A DNA stretch of 64,000 nucleotides from Phylloscopus collybita. Lineage: Eukaryota; Chordata; Aves; Passeriformes; Phylloscopidae. The DNA is taken from NCBI GenBank assembly GCA_027886175.1, contig JAJNNQ010000010.1, positions 2,333,001 to 2,397,000 on the forward strand, written 5' to 3'. The position numbers were made by a program, and so were the translations under genes. The notes under the pieces are model-generated. The model did not search any database. It was given only the letters and a program-made list of their open reading frames with translations, and was not told where the DNA came from. Of this stretch, positions 52,501 to 62,420 are shown piece after piece (within the stretch, counting starts at the first letter, position 1; each line of letters starts with the position of its first letter).

Positions 52501-55500
52501 GAAATTTCTGCCACTTAATGCAACATAAAATCATGCTTTTGCAATGATAGCTCAATGAGGAGGATGAAAAAAAGCCCTTTTCATCCCTCTTATGCACATT
52601 TTCCAAGAGCTTTGCTTCCCAAGATAAAGCATACAAGGTCTTCAGATATGCTTACAGCCCTGCACAAAACTGCACTGCCATGACCTAATTTGATCACATT
52701 TCTAGCCTTGTTTTTTTGCATAGATGATCAGTCGTTCACCTTTTTTTAAAAAATTTTTGCATGATTTTCACTTTAAAACCCACACATTTTTTATTAGCTG
52801 ATGCAAATTAGAATTGCACTGACTTCACAGACTACAGACAAGGTAACAGATTGCTCCACTAAAAAAGTAACAAGCTTTTTCCCCCCAAAGGAAAATTAGC
52901 TGCATATGGCAAGAGTAAGATCTGCAACTTTAATAAAAATAAGTCATATTTAGTGAGAGTAAAGATGCCTCACTCAATGACTTAACAAAGTTTGATTAAA
53001 ACACTAATAATTATAGTAGAAGCAGCACTAAATAAAAATAATAAAACAAACATCCTCATTATCTATTGATAATGTCTCATGTTGTCAAAGAGATCTTAGA
53101 CTTTTCCACATCAATGTGTCACTTCTTTAAAGTCACTGCAAACATCGTGAGGAAAATAATTTCCAACATATGTATACACTTACTTTAAAGAAAGTTAAAG
53201 GTTGGTACAAAAAGCAAGACCTCAAAATCCAGTATTTTGCTCATTCACATGGCCTGACAGAAAGATCTGATTCCTAAACTCTGAGATTAAACATCCAAGA
53301 GCAGAATAAGGACTGTAAGTTACTGAAGTCAGCCTAACTCTGTACAACAAGGGAAGTGTACCTCTACACATGACATTTAGTATCTGGCATAGACCTAATC
53401 AGTGTAGATCTGAGCTGCCTGTGGTTGAAGTATTCCAAGACGTTTAAATCAAATAAACAACAGAAAAAAGGAAAGCCCTGTGGAATAAGGACAATCACAT
53501 CAGCCTTCATTAGTCTCACAACTCACTTCTCCTACCCATTTCAAAGCTTGAACGAGCTAAATGCGTTCTCACTCAAATGGCATTTTAAAAATGGTCAATA
53601 TATTTTTGACAAACTAAACAAAACCACCACCTTCAGCTGTCACTCACGCTCCTATTCCAGGAGCTCTTCAGACAAGAGAGTAGGGCAAACAATTGTGTTG
53701 TCATTTGCATTCCCACACCACAATCATGAAGTTTGCAAGTAACATGTGAAATATCAAAATTTCACAGAGCCTCATAATCCCAAATACATTTTCTGCTGAA
53801 TGGTCCATGCTACAGCCCAGACAGAGCCCAAGCGAGGTATCCCTGTGGCTGAGATGGAAATCACCAAGCAACACGTGCAAGTTGCTGGGCCTGAAAGCAA
53901 TGAGTTAACAGTGCATGAATCCAAAACATCACAGAGGAACTGCTGCTTCAAAGGAAAGAAGCCTTCACTCCTCACAAGCTGTCATTAGAAGTTACACATT
54001 TCTCATGAGAGCTCCCATAAGGCCAGCTGGTAGCTCGGATGTAATAAATTTAAAATAACCAAAAGAGTTAATCTACAAGTGCCCCACCAATTTCAGGTGT
54101 TCACAGAACTAGAGATGGTGCTGTTACACACTAATAAGCAGCTGTCCTGTTGTTACATTCTGCAGGTGGGTGAAACTGAAGCACAGAGGTGTCATTTTAC
54201 TACAATTATGCATCTCACAGAGGTTGTGAGGTCTGACTTTGGGTCTGATGGAGAATCAGAGAGATCCCTCAGCTCAAGCAACTTCAGGTCTGCAAACTAG
54301 AAGGAAACTTCCCCTTCAGAAAGCACAGCAGCTACTCAACAACCTCAGCACCCCCACCCATACACTGGCAACCTTAAGCACAAGCAGAGCCCCGTGAATA
54401 AAATCCTGTGACTCTCTCTGAAGGCAGGACCTTGATACTGATGCTAAAGCAAGGCCTTACAGCTCTTTTTTCAGTAGAGAATGCTGCATCAGGTTCACAC
54501 AGCCAGAACCTCCTCCCTCAAGATGTGCACTGACAAACTGCAGGGAGCTTGTGCTCTGCAGCATGCTTGGATATCCTCGTGTACCGAGCAAAAAATACCA
54601 TTTCTCCTCCAACTTCCAGCAGCGCTATTACTAAGTTTTAAACAGCAAAAGTCAGATGGAAACTTAGCCTTATAAGTAATTAATTTGTAGTAAATGTTAA
54701 TTGCTAAGATTTATGTATTTCCACATGACTTACTATCGTTAGAGAACCCAAACACCAACACTGCATGGAATGACAGAAGCAGGAACCAATGGCAAGTTCA
54801 AACCACATTAAAGGAGTCACTTCAGCCCCAATTCTCACAGCACAGCTGATAAATCAACCGAGTGCTGCTTTCAGAGTTTGTGTCATTCAACAATCTCTAG
54901 AAGTACATTTGATACCTATTTCTATTTAATACAGTCTAAAAGCATCCAAGTAGACAAAATCTGTCTTTAGGGGACAAAGCAAGATTTTCACTATGATAAT
55001 ATCATTCTGGAAGCATTGCTGGAACAAAGCAAAGCCATCCCTCAGACAGCATGTTTCCTTTAAGGGTTGAGAATTCACAATGAGGAAAAACAACCCCAAA
55101 ATGAGCATATAGCCGGAAGACTAAAGCTTTTTTTAAAGGGCTGCTATATTTGCATCATGTTGCATTTCTTCCAGGGATCAAGAGCAGGACTTCAGCATAT
55201 CAGTGATCTCTGTGCCTTGTTTCAACCATGTGCAAATTTCTGCCAGAAGTTAATTCCCCGATTCCTGTGAACTCAATTCCAGTCTCTGCATCTGAATCAA
55301 ACTTTGCTGCACTGGCATTTCACACTAGGAAGGAACTTCACAAATCAAATGAAAACTTAGGTCTCCTGTTATGAATAAATCCCAAAGATCCCATGAACTG
55401 TCAGCACCAAGAGGCGTCCTGTTGGAGCAGCTACAGCCCTGGTGTGGAAGGCACTGGGTGGGTTGGGAAAAAGGAGCTATAATAAACTAAATTCAGATTA

Positions 55501-57270
55501 AAATGCTGTGCCCTAACTGCACTGGTAAGTTTATACTGATGCACATCTGTCTCACCTATTAGCAGGAAAATCCCTCCTGGAATCACACTGAGCATGTCCA
55601 CATGTTCTGCCATTACTCGTGGATTATCAAAATAACATGGAAGATTTCTTCCCTGCACTCCCAAAGAGTATCTTAGAATTTGTTGCACTTGTGTTACAGA
55701 GGGATTTTCTATTTAATCTTCAACACAGAGCAACTACTTTTTGTCTTAATCTAAAGACATCTGTATTGGAAAAATGAGCCAGCCTTGACCAAGGCTGCTG
55801 GCAACAAATACTGCTCTTTCTCCTGCAGGCTAATGCTTAAAAACAACTGACTGCCAACAATGAACAACGTTTTGGTACAGTCAGTGACATCTCTGAAAAC
55901 ATGACACAGACCAGAGGGGTCTCCATGGAGGGCGCCTTTGCCAAAAAACCAAGCTCACCTACATTTGAAACAGATTAAAATGGCTTCAAGACAGACTCTG
56001 TGTGAGGAGAGCGGGCAGAAACTCCATCCTTTGGAGCACGCTGACAGCAGGATGCAGAAAAAGACTGGCTGACATCATTCACCCCCCCACTCTTCTCTCC
56101 TAGGATCCATCTCCTCATCTCACCACGTAAAACACGCCATTCTCCCTACGAACAGCTCTCCCCCGAAACAGAACCTCCCTCCTACCAGCAGGATTGGTTT
56201 TGATGACTCCTTTCATTTCTTCCCCTTAAGCACCCAACAGCATCATCTCCTTCTATGATCTCAGCCCAAAAAAGTAAGTACTTGTAAGCAGACACCAACC
56301 GATTAAGTTGATTTCAATTTTTGCAGCTCCGTTACAACACAAACACAAAAAAGTGACCCACGCTGGAGAGAGTTGTGACTAAACCAACAGAATGCAATTA
56401 CCGTGCCCTAGCCCAATAAAGATTTTAGATTTGAAACAGAAACAGAGGCAATGCCGAACTCATAAATTTATGGAAAGACTCAAAGAAAAGATCCTTTTAA
56501 TGACCTAGAGGAAAGTAATTTTTTAAGTGACACCCCTAAGATGGAGACACAAAAACCCCATTAAGTAGCAATTCATAATCAAAATAACATTTGCGGAATA
56601 ATTTTGGAAAATAATGAAGTGTTACAAGTGGAACTGTACTCAAATGGGATTCAGAGCTTTCAAACTTTAAAAGGTCAACAGTAAGTAAGCTTTAAGAGAA
56701 CAAAGAAATCTAATGCTACCTATTCAGACCCAAAAAAACACAAGAGGCCCCAGTCCCAGCCAAACCATGTGTCTAGGATGACTCTTGAGAGTCTAAATGA
56801 ATCATCACCTTTCTGGGGGTTTTTTGAGTGCTGTTTTCTCTCTTCTGTGTTATGTTGTTCTTTGGAGTCACTATTTTTAATTCTCCTTTAAGGCAGCTTA
56901 AACCTAAAAAAAAATAAAAATAAGAGTAGAACTGATTCACACAATGACATAAAAGAGAAATAAAGAACAGAATTAGTTAATACAAAAGCAATAGCTGGGC
57001 AAAATAGGAAGAGCCTTCACAAATTTGGAAGGAAAGGGGTTATGCATCAAAATCGGGATCTCTCCTGGAAAAGGAGGACACTCTCTCAGGATACTAAGGA
57101 GTTGAAGGGATAATAACGGCAGGACCGCTGCCCTGTCAAGGCAGCTCCTCTAGGGAATGGAAGTAAAGATAAGTGCTAAAGAATGGGACAGGAAGTAACC
57201 CAGAAAGCTGAGCTGCTGGGAAACCAAACCTCTCCCTCGCAGGAGTTCACGCTCCAGGAGCCGTCAGCCG

Positions 57271-57302
57271 CACACACACACACGCACACACACACACACA
57301 CA
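57271..57302 (+). repeat. (CA)n microsatellite
   Basis: About 16 CA units with one G interruption, at the edge of the CpG island inside ASB7 intron 1. Confidence 0.95.
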
Positions 57303-57606
57303 AAAAGCCGGCCAAGCCCCGGCGCACAGCCCCAAGGCCCGGCGGCCGCCAAGGCACCCGGGGCGCCGCCGGGGGCAGGGGACGGGGACCCCCCTCCGCG
57401 GGCAGCGCCGGGGGCGGCCCGGAGCCCGCCGGGGAAGCGGGCAGGGGCGGCGGGGGGCTGCGCACCCCTTCCCAGGGGGGGCGGCGGGGGCGCCCCTCAC
57501 AGCTCCGCACCCGCCGGAGGGGCTGCCCGGTGTGGGAGAGGGGAGGCCATGGGGTCGCGCCCCCCCCTCCCCGCGCTGCGAGGGACCCCGGGGCAGCCGG
57601 GGTTAC

Positions 57607-57740
57607 CTGCGTGACCCGCGTGCCGGTGCGGGGCGGGCCGGGGGCCCCGGGCGCGGCCGCCCCCCGCGCTGGCGGCGGCGGCGGGCGGGGGGTCGGGGGG
57701 GCCGAGCCGAGCGGGGACACTTCGCTCCGGGCCGCCCCCC
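57607..57740 (-). other. ASB7: Non-coding first exon of ASB7 (5' end not determined)
   Basis: On the minus strand a clean donor, GCAG then GTAACC, puts the exon end at 57607 inside the CpG island. There is no ATG in the exon on that strand. The upper boundary given is only a guess, because CpG-island transcription starts are usually dispersed. The donor would splice 9.3 kb to the acceptor at 48335. Confidence 0.6.
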
Positions 57741-57786
57741 TCGGCTCGCGGCGGGGTCGGCGGGCGGGGACTGACCCGCGCCGCGA

Positions 57787-57791
57787 CCAAT
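57787..57791 (+). promoter_or_regulatory. CCAAT box in the shared promoter
   Basis: CCAAT in forward orientation, followed by CGCGCC. It is the first of three CCAAT boxes in 120 bp between the divergent first exons, and the expected factor is NF-Y. Confidence 0.6.
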
Positions 57792-57810
57792 CCGCGCCAG
57801 CTGCGCCGGC

Positions 57811-57924
57811 CCCGCCCCCGCCCGCGCGCCACCGCCGCGCCGCCATTGGTCGCCGGGCTGACGGCGGGCCCGCCCCCGCCCGCGCGCCGCCGCCGCGCCC
57901 CATTGGCCGCCGGGCTGACGGCGG
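57811..57924. repeat. Tandem duplication of a CCAAT/GC-box module
   Basis: Two copies of 57-58 bp, 57811-57867 and 57868-57924. Each has a GC box (CCCGCCCCCGCCC), a GC-only spacer with CCGCCGCG, an inverted CCAAT (ATTGG at 57845-57849 and 57902-57906) and the shared end CGCCGGGCTGACGGCGG. They differ by a one-base indel and a few substitutions. The duplication doubles the core NF-Y/Sp1 sites of the bidirectional promoter. Confidence 0.85.
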
Positions 57925-57949
57925 CCCCGCCCCGCGGCTCCGCCTCGCT

Positions 57950-58060
57950 GCCGTAAAGCCGCGGAGGAGTGGGGGGGGTGGCTTTGCGACAGGGGGCGGT
58001 GGCGGCGGTTCCGGCGCTGTGCTGGAGCGGAGTTTGGGCCGCGCGGTCCTCCGGGGGCGG
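57950..58060 (+). other. LINS1: Non-coding first exon of LINS1 (5' end not determined)
   Basis: The plus strand reads GGGGGCGG then GTGAGTGG, a near-perfect donor with the exon ending at 58060. There is no ATG between about 57950 and the donor, so the exon is leader only. The start given is approximate. It would splice over about 3.8 kb to an acceptor shortly before the ATG at 62016. Confidence 0.6.
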
Positions 58061-58180
58061 GTGAGTGGCGAGCGTTGCCGGGAAGTGGCCACCGGAGAGC
58101 GGGGCGGGGACGGGCCCGTGCGCTCCGCGGTTCGGGGTGACTAAGCGGGGCCGCGGGCGTGCGGGAGGGGGGGGGCGAGA

Positions 58181-58270
58181 GGCGGGGCCTGGAGTGAAAG
58201 AGGCGGGGCCGGGCGGGGAGGGGCGGGGCTGTGGCGATGTGGGCGGGGTTCGATCGTTCGGGGGCGGGGC
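58181..58270 (+). promoter_or_regulatory. Array of GC boxes at the 5' end of LINS1 intron 1
   Basis: GGCGGGG or GGGCGGG occurs about six times, near 58181, 58202, 58210, 58221, 58241 and 58261. These are canonical Sp1/KLF sites lying 120-210 bp downstream of the LINS1 first-exon donor. Confidence 0.6.
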
Positions 58271-58295
58271 CTTGGGCAGCGAGGCGGTGGCGGGA

Positions 58296-58365
58296 GGGGC
58301 TGAGGGGCAGAGCCCGGGGGGAGCTGAGGGGGAGCCCGGGAAGGGCTGAGAGGAGAGCCCGGGGG
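58296..58365 (+). repeat. Three-copy GC-rich minisatellite in LINS1 intron 1
   Basis: Three imperfect copies of a unit of 21-25 bp that reads roughly GGGCTGAG, a purine stretch, then GAGCCCGGGG. They run 58296-58319, 58320-58340 and 58341-58365. It lies inside the CpG island. Confidence 0.5.
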
Positions 58366-59020
58366 CCGCTAAGGGAGGAACGGGCGGGTGAGGGAAGGGT
58401 CGCCGGCTGGGTCCGGGGAGGTCTCTGAGCTGTGCGGATGCCAGGCCGGCAAGCCGCGCAGGTGAAGGGGCAGGAGGCCTTGGCTGCCCTCAGTCCGGCA
58501 GGATGGGGCTGTGGTGGCTCTGGAGAAGCGGCAGCTCCGAGCTCGCTGTCAGCCCCGCGTGTGGCGAGGGCTCCGATGAGCGCCCAGCGCTGGCAGTGAG
58601 AGGTGCCGTGAGGGGCCGGTGAGGCGGGTCCAGCTTTGCTCCTGCCAGCAGTGATTAAAGGCGCTCGGCAGAATTGCAGCCAAAGCATCCGGCGTGCTGA
58701 GCTGTCACAGTTAACAGGGCAGCTCGGGTTGTTTGCAAACCCTGGAAGAAAATGACACTAATTCAGAGGCGTTTACAGTATTTCAGCACTGAGCAGAAGC
58801 TTATTCTTTATTGAGAGATGAGCCTACGAAGTCACCGCAGGTACAAGGAGTCCAAAGTGTATTTTATTCCTTTAATGCTATGATAATTTTATTATAAGGA
58901 GATGCAGGGCCTTCAGATCCATACTCAGAAGTCATGGACTGAGCCTTCATTTTGCTTTTATCCGATTTAATTCTTTAATGAAAATAGGGTGGGGTTTTGA
59001 ATAGTTTTTCTCCCAAAAGA

Positions 59021-59199
59021 GGACTTAAAGCTCATCTCATTCCATCCCCTGCCAAGGGCAGGGACACCTTCCCCTATCCCAGGTTACTGTAAGCCTTGTC
59101 CCACCTGGCCTTGGACACTTCAGGGATCCTGGGGCAGCCACAGCTTCTCTGGGCCCCAGGGTCTCACCACCCTCCCAGGGAAGAATTTCCTTGTAATTT
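59021..59199 (-). mobile_element. CR1 LINE 3' fragment in LINS1 intron 1
   Basis: Reverse CR1 tail: GACTTAAAGCTCATCTCATT, CTGCCAAGGGCAGGGACACC, CCTTGGACACTTCAGGGATC, CACAGCTTCTCTGGGCCCCA, then CTCACCACCCTCCCAGGGAA. It extends slightly further 5' than the other copies. Confidence 0.9.
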
Positions 59200-61086
59200 G
59201 ATGGGACTAACATTATTGATACCACTTTTTTTTTTTTTTTTTAAACTAACGCAAACGACTTACCATGACACACAGTAACTTGGAGGTACAAGTGAAGAGG
59301 CAAAAGTTTGATTTTGATTTTAAAGCATTATTCATCATGCAAATGACATATAAAACCCCATTTATTTGGGTTTCTTACTTTTTTTTATAGTTCTCTGTGT
59401 TTTGCCTAATCACTCTGTATATAAGGTTTTTAGAACTGTTTCCTGTTGTTTATGCAGGAGACTAGCTCTGTGAGGCACTGCCTTAATTGGTTTTTAGATG
59501 CTGTCATGAATAACTCAGATAAATAATACAAATAAGGGTTGCAGTTTGTCATTGCTTTTCTTTACTCTTCAGCTTTGAGCTTTTCACTCTCGTGCTGTGT
59601 CTGAAACAAATTTAGTCCTTGTCTGATATTTTCTCCCTCTTTGAAGTAAATGCCTTCAAAATAAGCCCACTCACTTTTCATTTCCTTCAGTGACTTTATG
59701 TTTGTGATCTGTTGTCATGTGTGAGTGAAGCATATCTTAGAGATGCTTTTGTAAAGTTTGCAAATTAATGGTGGAACATAAATGTGTTATGGGAGGATCC
59801 AGGAAGGCACAGCCAGTATCATGTGGATGTCCTAGAAAAGTTCTGAATCTCTTCTGCCTCACCCACCGTGCTGGGTTGTGTGAATCTGTACATGAGATCT
59901 CTCCATTTACCACGTAAGGTGATAATTCAAGTTGATCTCGAACACAGAAGTAAATGTGTTGAGATGATTTTGCTCTCTTAGGTATTCATTTAGGAAGAAA
60001 TAAAACTCAAGGATAGGAACAATAGCTATATAAAATATTCAGAGTGATTTCTGAAGGGATTTTATGAGGTTTCAGGTCATAAATTCCCACCTCAAGTAGA
60101 ATTCTGAAAAGATTCTGCAAATGAAAAGGGAATTTACTGCCTGAAATACCAGATTTATTCTTAATATCCAGCACAAAATGTGAAGTATGGGAAAGGATGG
60201 GGGAAGGGTTCGTGGTGCTATCAGGTGAGGAACATGCTGTAACATTTTGGAGTTTTCAGGTCAGCCCTTGCTTAATGTGTCTTTAAAAATACCACACCAG
60301 AGGGAATTGTAGATCACTCCTGCAGGAAACTGCATGCTCTCAAATTTTAGCTTCTTTTCTGAAGGAAATGCTTCCTGATGGTGGGAGAAGTGATGAGTCA
60401 GGGTAGCATGTCTTGGTCTACCTCTAATCCTTTGTGCCTTTGGGAAGCCATTTTGTCAATACATGCTTCAGTTGCAATGAAAAAAAATCAAGTTGTAAAA
60501 ATAAAGGTGTAACTTTCGATGTTTGATGTTGTTTCTAAAACTTGTGAAGATTATAAGCTAGAAAAAAAAAATGCGTCACATACTGACTTCTACAATTTCA
60601 TTGTTTTCTAATATTCTGCTAAAAATAGTAATTTATAATATTTGGTCTGATGACAAATGCAGGTAGAATTGATACATAGATGGGAAGATCTTTAGAAATT
60701 TCTTACTGGTTGGAAGACTGAACTGTTTTCTTCCTTTGGTAAGAAAGGGGAAATGTAGTATTTAAATAAAAACCAACTACAGGTGGATGGCTGTGGGATT
60801 CTGCCTGGAATTCTGCCTGGTTGATTATGTCAGACTTTGAGATGGAGATCTAAAAAAGCATGAAAGTATGAAAAAAATATGAAAATTCTTTTAATCAACT
60901 GAAGTCTCACTCCTAACTTCACCATAGGTACAGGTAATGAGTTTGTTGGTTTTAATTAAAAGAGGTCTGGTTAGAGAGCATGTTAAAACTGCTCTGAAAA
61001 GATAAGTATTACAGATGAGCATCACTCTTAATGTAGGTGAAAAAGAAACCCTGATGTTGGTAAGGTTTTATTTTTTCTGAGAAGAT

Positions 61087-61100
61087 GGGGGGGGGGGGGG
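61087..61100 (+). repeat. G14 homopolymer
   Basis: Fourteen consecutive G in LINS1 intron 1, about 0.9 kb upstream of the first coding exon. Confidence 0.9.
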
Positions 61101-61847
61101 TGGTATCTGTCTGGCCATTTACATACTGGATAGAGAATTGTGAGGGCTTAGGTGCTCACACTTCATGAAGAGATTTGAATTCTTAATAGCTCTTCATTTT
61201 AAGCTGTAGCAAATATTCCAGTGCTGTGATTGAAAGATATCTTCCATTGATATAGGGATAAAGACTTTTTTTTTTTTACCTTTTCTGGATATATTTAAGT
61301 GTTTTTATTGTCTCTTAATTAATTTTACACTTTGTTTTTAAATTATTCTTTAATTTTCAGCTTCTTAATCACTGTGCTCTTGAAATCAGCCCACCTTGAG
61401 CCTGTGTGCAACAGAATCAAGACTTGCCCTTCCTTTGGCTTCCATTTTTCTTGAGAAGTGTTTCCATTTCCAGCCTCAGTGGAGCAATGAACGTTGCCAG
61501 TTCAGAGGAAAATTTGCAGCTGAAATTTTATGCCTGTTTTTGGAGGCATCTGTCACAAAAGAATTTAGGTTCTAGTAGTTTTAGCAACGTAGAGAAAGAT
61601 TTAATCCACGTTCTCGTATCTTTAGAAGTAGCCCCTAACAATAGTCATCTTTGGGTTTGTTAATTCCAGCAAATGAATTTTGGTGTTGGTAATATAATAT
61701 TGGAACTGTGAACTTCTTCCCAGCATGGTAATTCTTTATTTTAATGTCTCATGCGACAGTTTTGTGCAGCTGAATTTGCATTTTCAAAATAAGTTTAATA
61801 ATGATAGCATTAACTCTAAAAATGTGTTGTTCATTTATATTTTCTAG

Positions 61848-62015
61848 TTGCTTGCAAACTAAGAGCAAAATGTTTTATTTATAGGTGACTTAGAAGAGAA
61901 ATGCCCAGTGGTGCTTCTGTGTCTCTTACTGGATGAAAGTAACTTGGAAGCTGCTTTGCAGTGAATAATCAGTGAAGACACACAGCAATTTTCTGGAATA
62001 TTGCAGGATCTCATA
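61848..62015 (+). other. LINS1: Candidate LINS1 5' UTR with tiny overlapping upstream ORFs
   Basis: Possible acceptors are TATTTTCTAG (exon from 61848), TTTATAG (from 61885) and ATATTGCAG (from 62007). If either of the first two is used, the leader contains two 11-codon ORFs at 61901-61936 and 61933-61968 that overlap by ATGA. Which acceptor is real cannot be decided here. Confidence 0.4.
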
Positions 62016-62420
62016 ATGAAGATCTCTCTCCTGCAGCAGATGTATAAGGACGTCCTGGCAGGCATTCCCCTAGCAAGGGAAAGCCATCATTATTCCTTTT
62101 TAATTAATCTGTGTGTTGAGCAGCCACCAGAAGGAGATGAATCCCGTCATCAGAAGGCTCTGCCATCTACTGCTGGTGGCATTGAGAGCCATCAGGACAC
62201 TGATATGTCAGATGTTGTCCCTGCAACAGATGATTTATCCAAGAGCTTTGCAAACATGAGCTCCTCGTTCTGCCCACGAGAGGTGATGCTGCTCCAGCTC
62301 ACCTTGATCAAAATGATGGTGGCCAAAGCAGAGTCCCAGGAAATGGAACTCCACACAAGACAGAAGTACTGTGAAATCTTTGTTCTTCTTCTGAAGGAGG
62401 CAAAAATTGACTCAAAATTG
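62016..62420 (+). CDS. LINS1: LINS1 first coding exon (135 residues)
   Basis: Opens at ATG 62016 (A at -3) and ends in AAATTG before the donor GTAACT. It is phase 0. Residues about 30-85 form a poorly conserved, Ser/Asp/Glu-rich segment, and the conserved REVMLLQLTLIK block follows. Confidence 0.9.

Larger units (their letters stand above)
48335..57606 (-). other. ASB7 intron 1 (9.3 kb)
   Basis: AT-rich and mostly single-copy. It holds the perfect hairpin at 49474-49501, G/T-rich low-complexity sequence at about 51815-51895, a possible weak MIR-like patch near 54150-54250 and the (CA)n tract. No further exon is supported. Confidence 0.6.
57300..58440. promoter_or_regulatory. CpG island, shared bidirectional ASB7/LINS1 promoter
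   Basis: About 1.1 kb of very GC-rich, CpG-dense sequence in otherwise AT-rich DNA. It contains the divergent first-exon donors of ASB7 (57607, minus) and LINS1 (58060, plus), which are 453 bp apart, many GC boxes and three CCAAT boxes, with no TATA box seen. The arrangement matches the human head-to-head ASB7-LINS1 pair. Start sites must lie between the two donors, so the promoter core is probably about 57.74-57.96 kb. Confidence 0.9.
58061..61847 (+). other. LINS1 intron 1
   Basis: It contains the GC-rich end of the CpG island, one CR1 fragment, a T17 run near 59227, a G14 run and AT-rich single-copy DNA. A possible alternative leader exon after an acceptor TTAATTTTCAG near 61362 was considered but has no strong support. 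Confidence 0.6.

Noticed and set aside
54150..54260. Second MIR-like remnant (GGTGGGTGAAACTGAAGCAC)
   Set aside because: Only about 20 bp resembles the MIR core. The rest does not follow it, so I do not call it.
57247..58688. Long open frames on both strands in the CpG island (281, 361 and 204 codons)
   Set aside because: GC-rich sequence lacks stop codons by composition. The products are Pro/Arg/Ala/Gly-rich with no domain, and they overlap the non-coding first exons and their donors.
61350..61663. 85-codon frame and possible acceptor upstream of LINS1 as an extra exon
   Set aside because: There is no matching donor or conserved residues, and the frame does not join the LINS1 coding frame. 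It could still be a leader exon, but evidence is lacking.
62001..62015. TTG at 62001 as the LINS1 start
   Set aside because: A non-ATG start is not needed. ATG 62016 is in frame, has A at -3, and matches the expected N-terminus. CAG at 62004-62006 may even be a splice acceptor.
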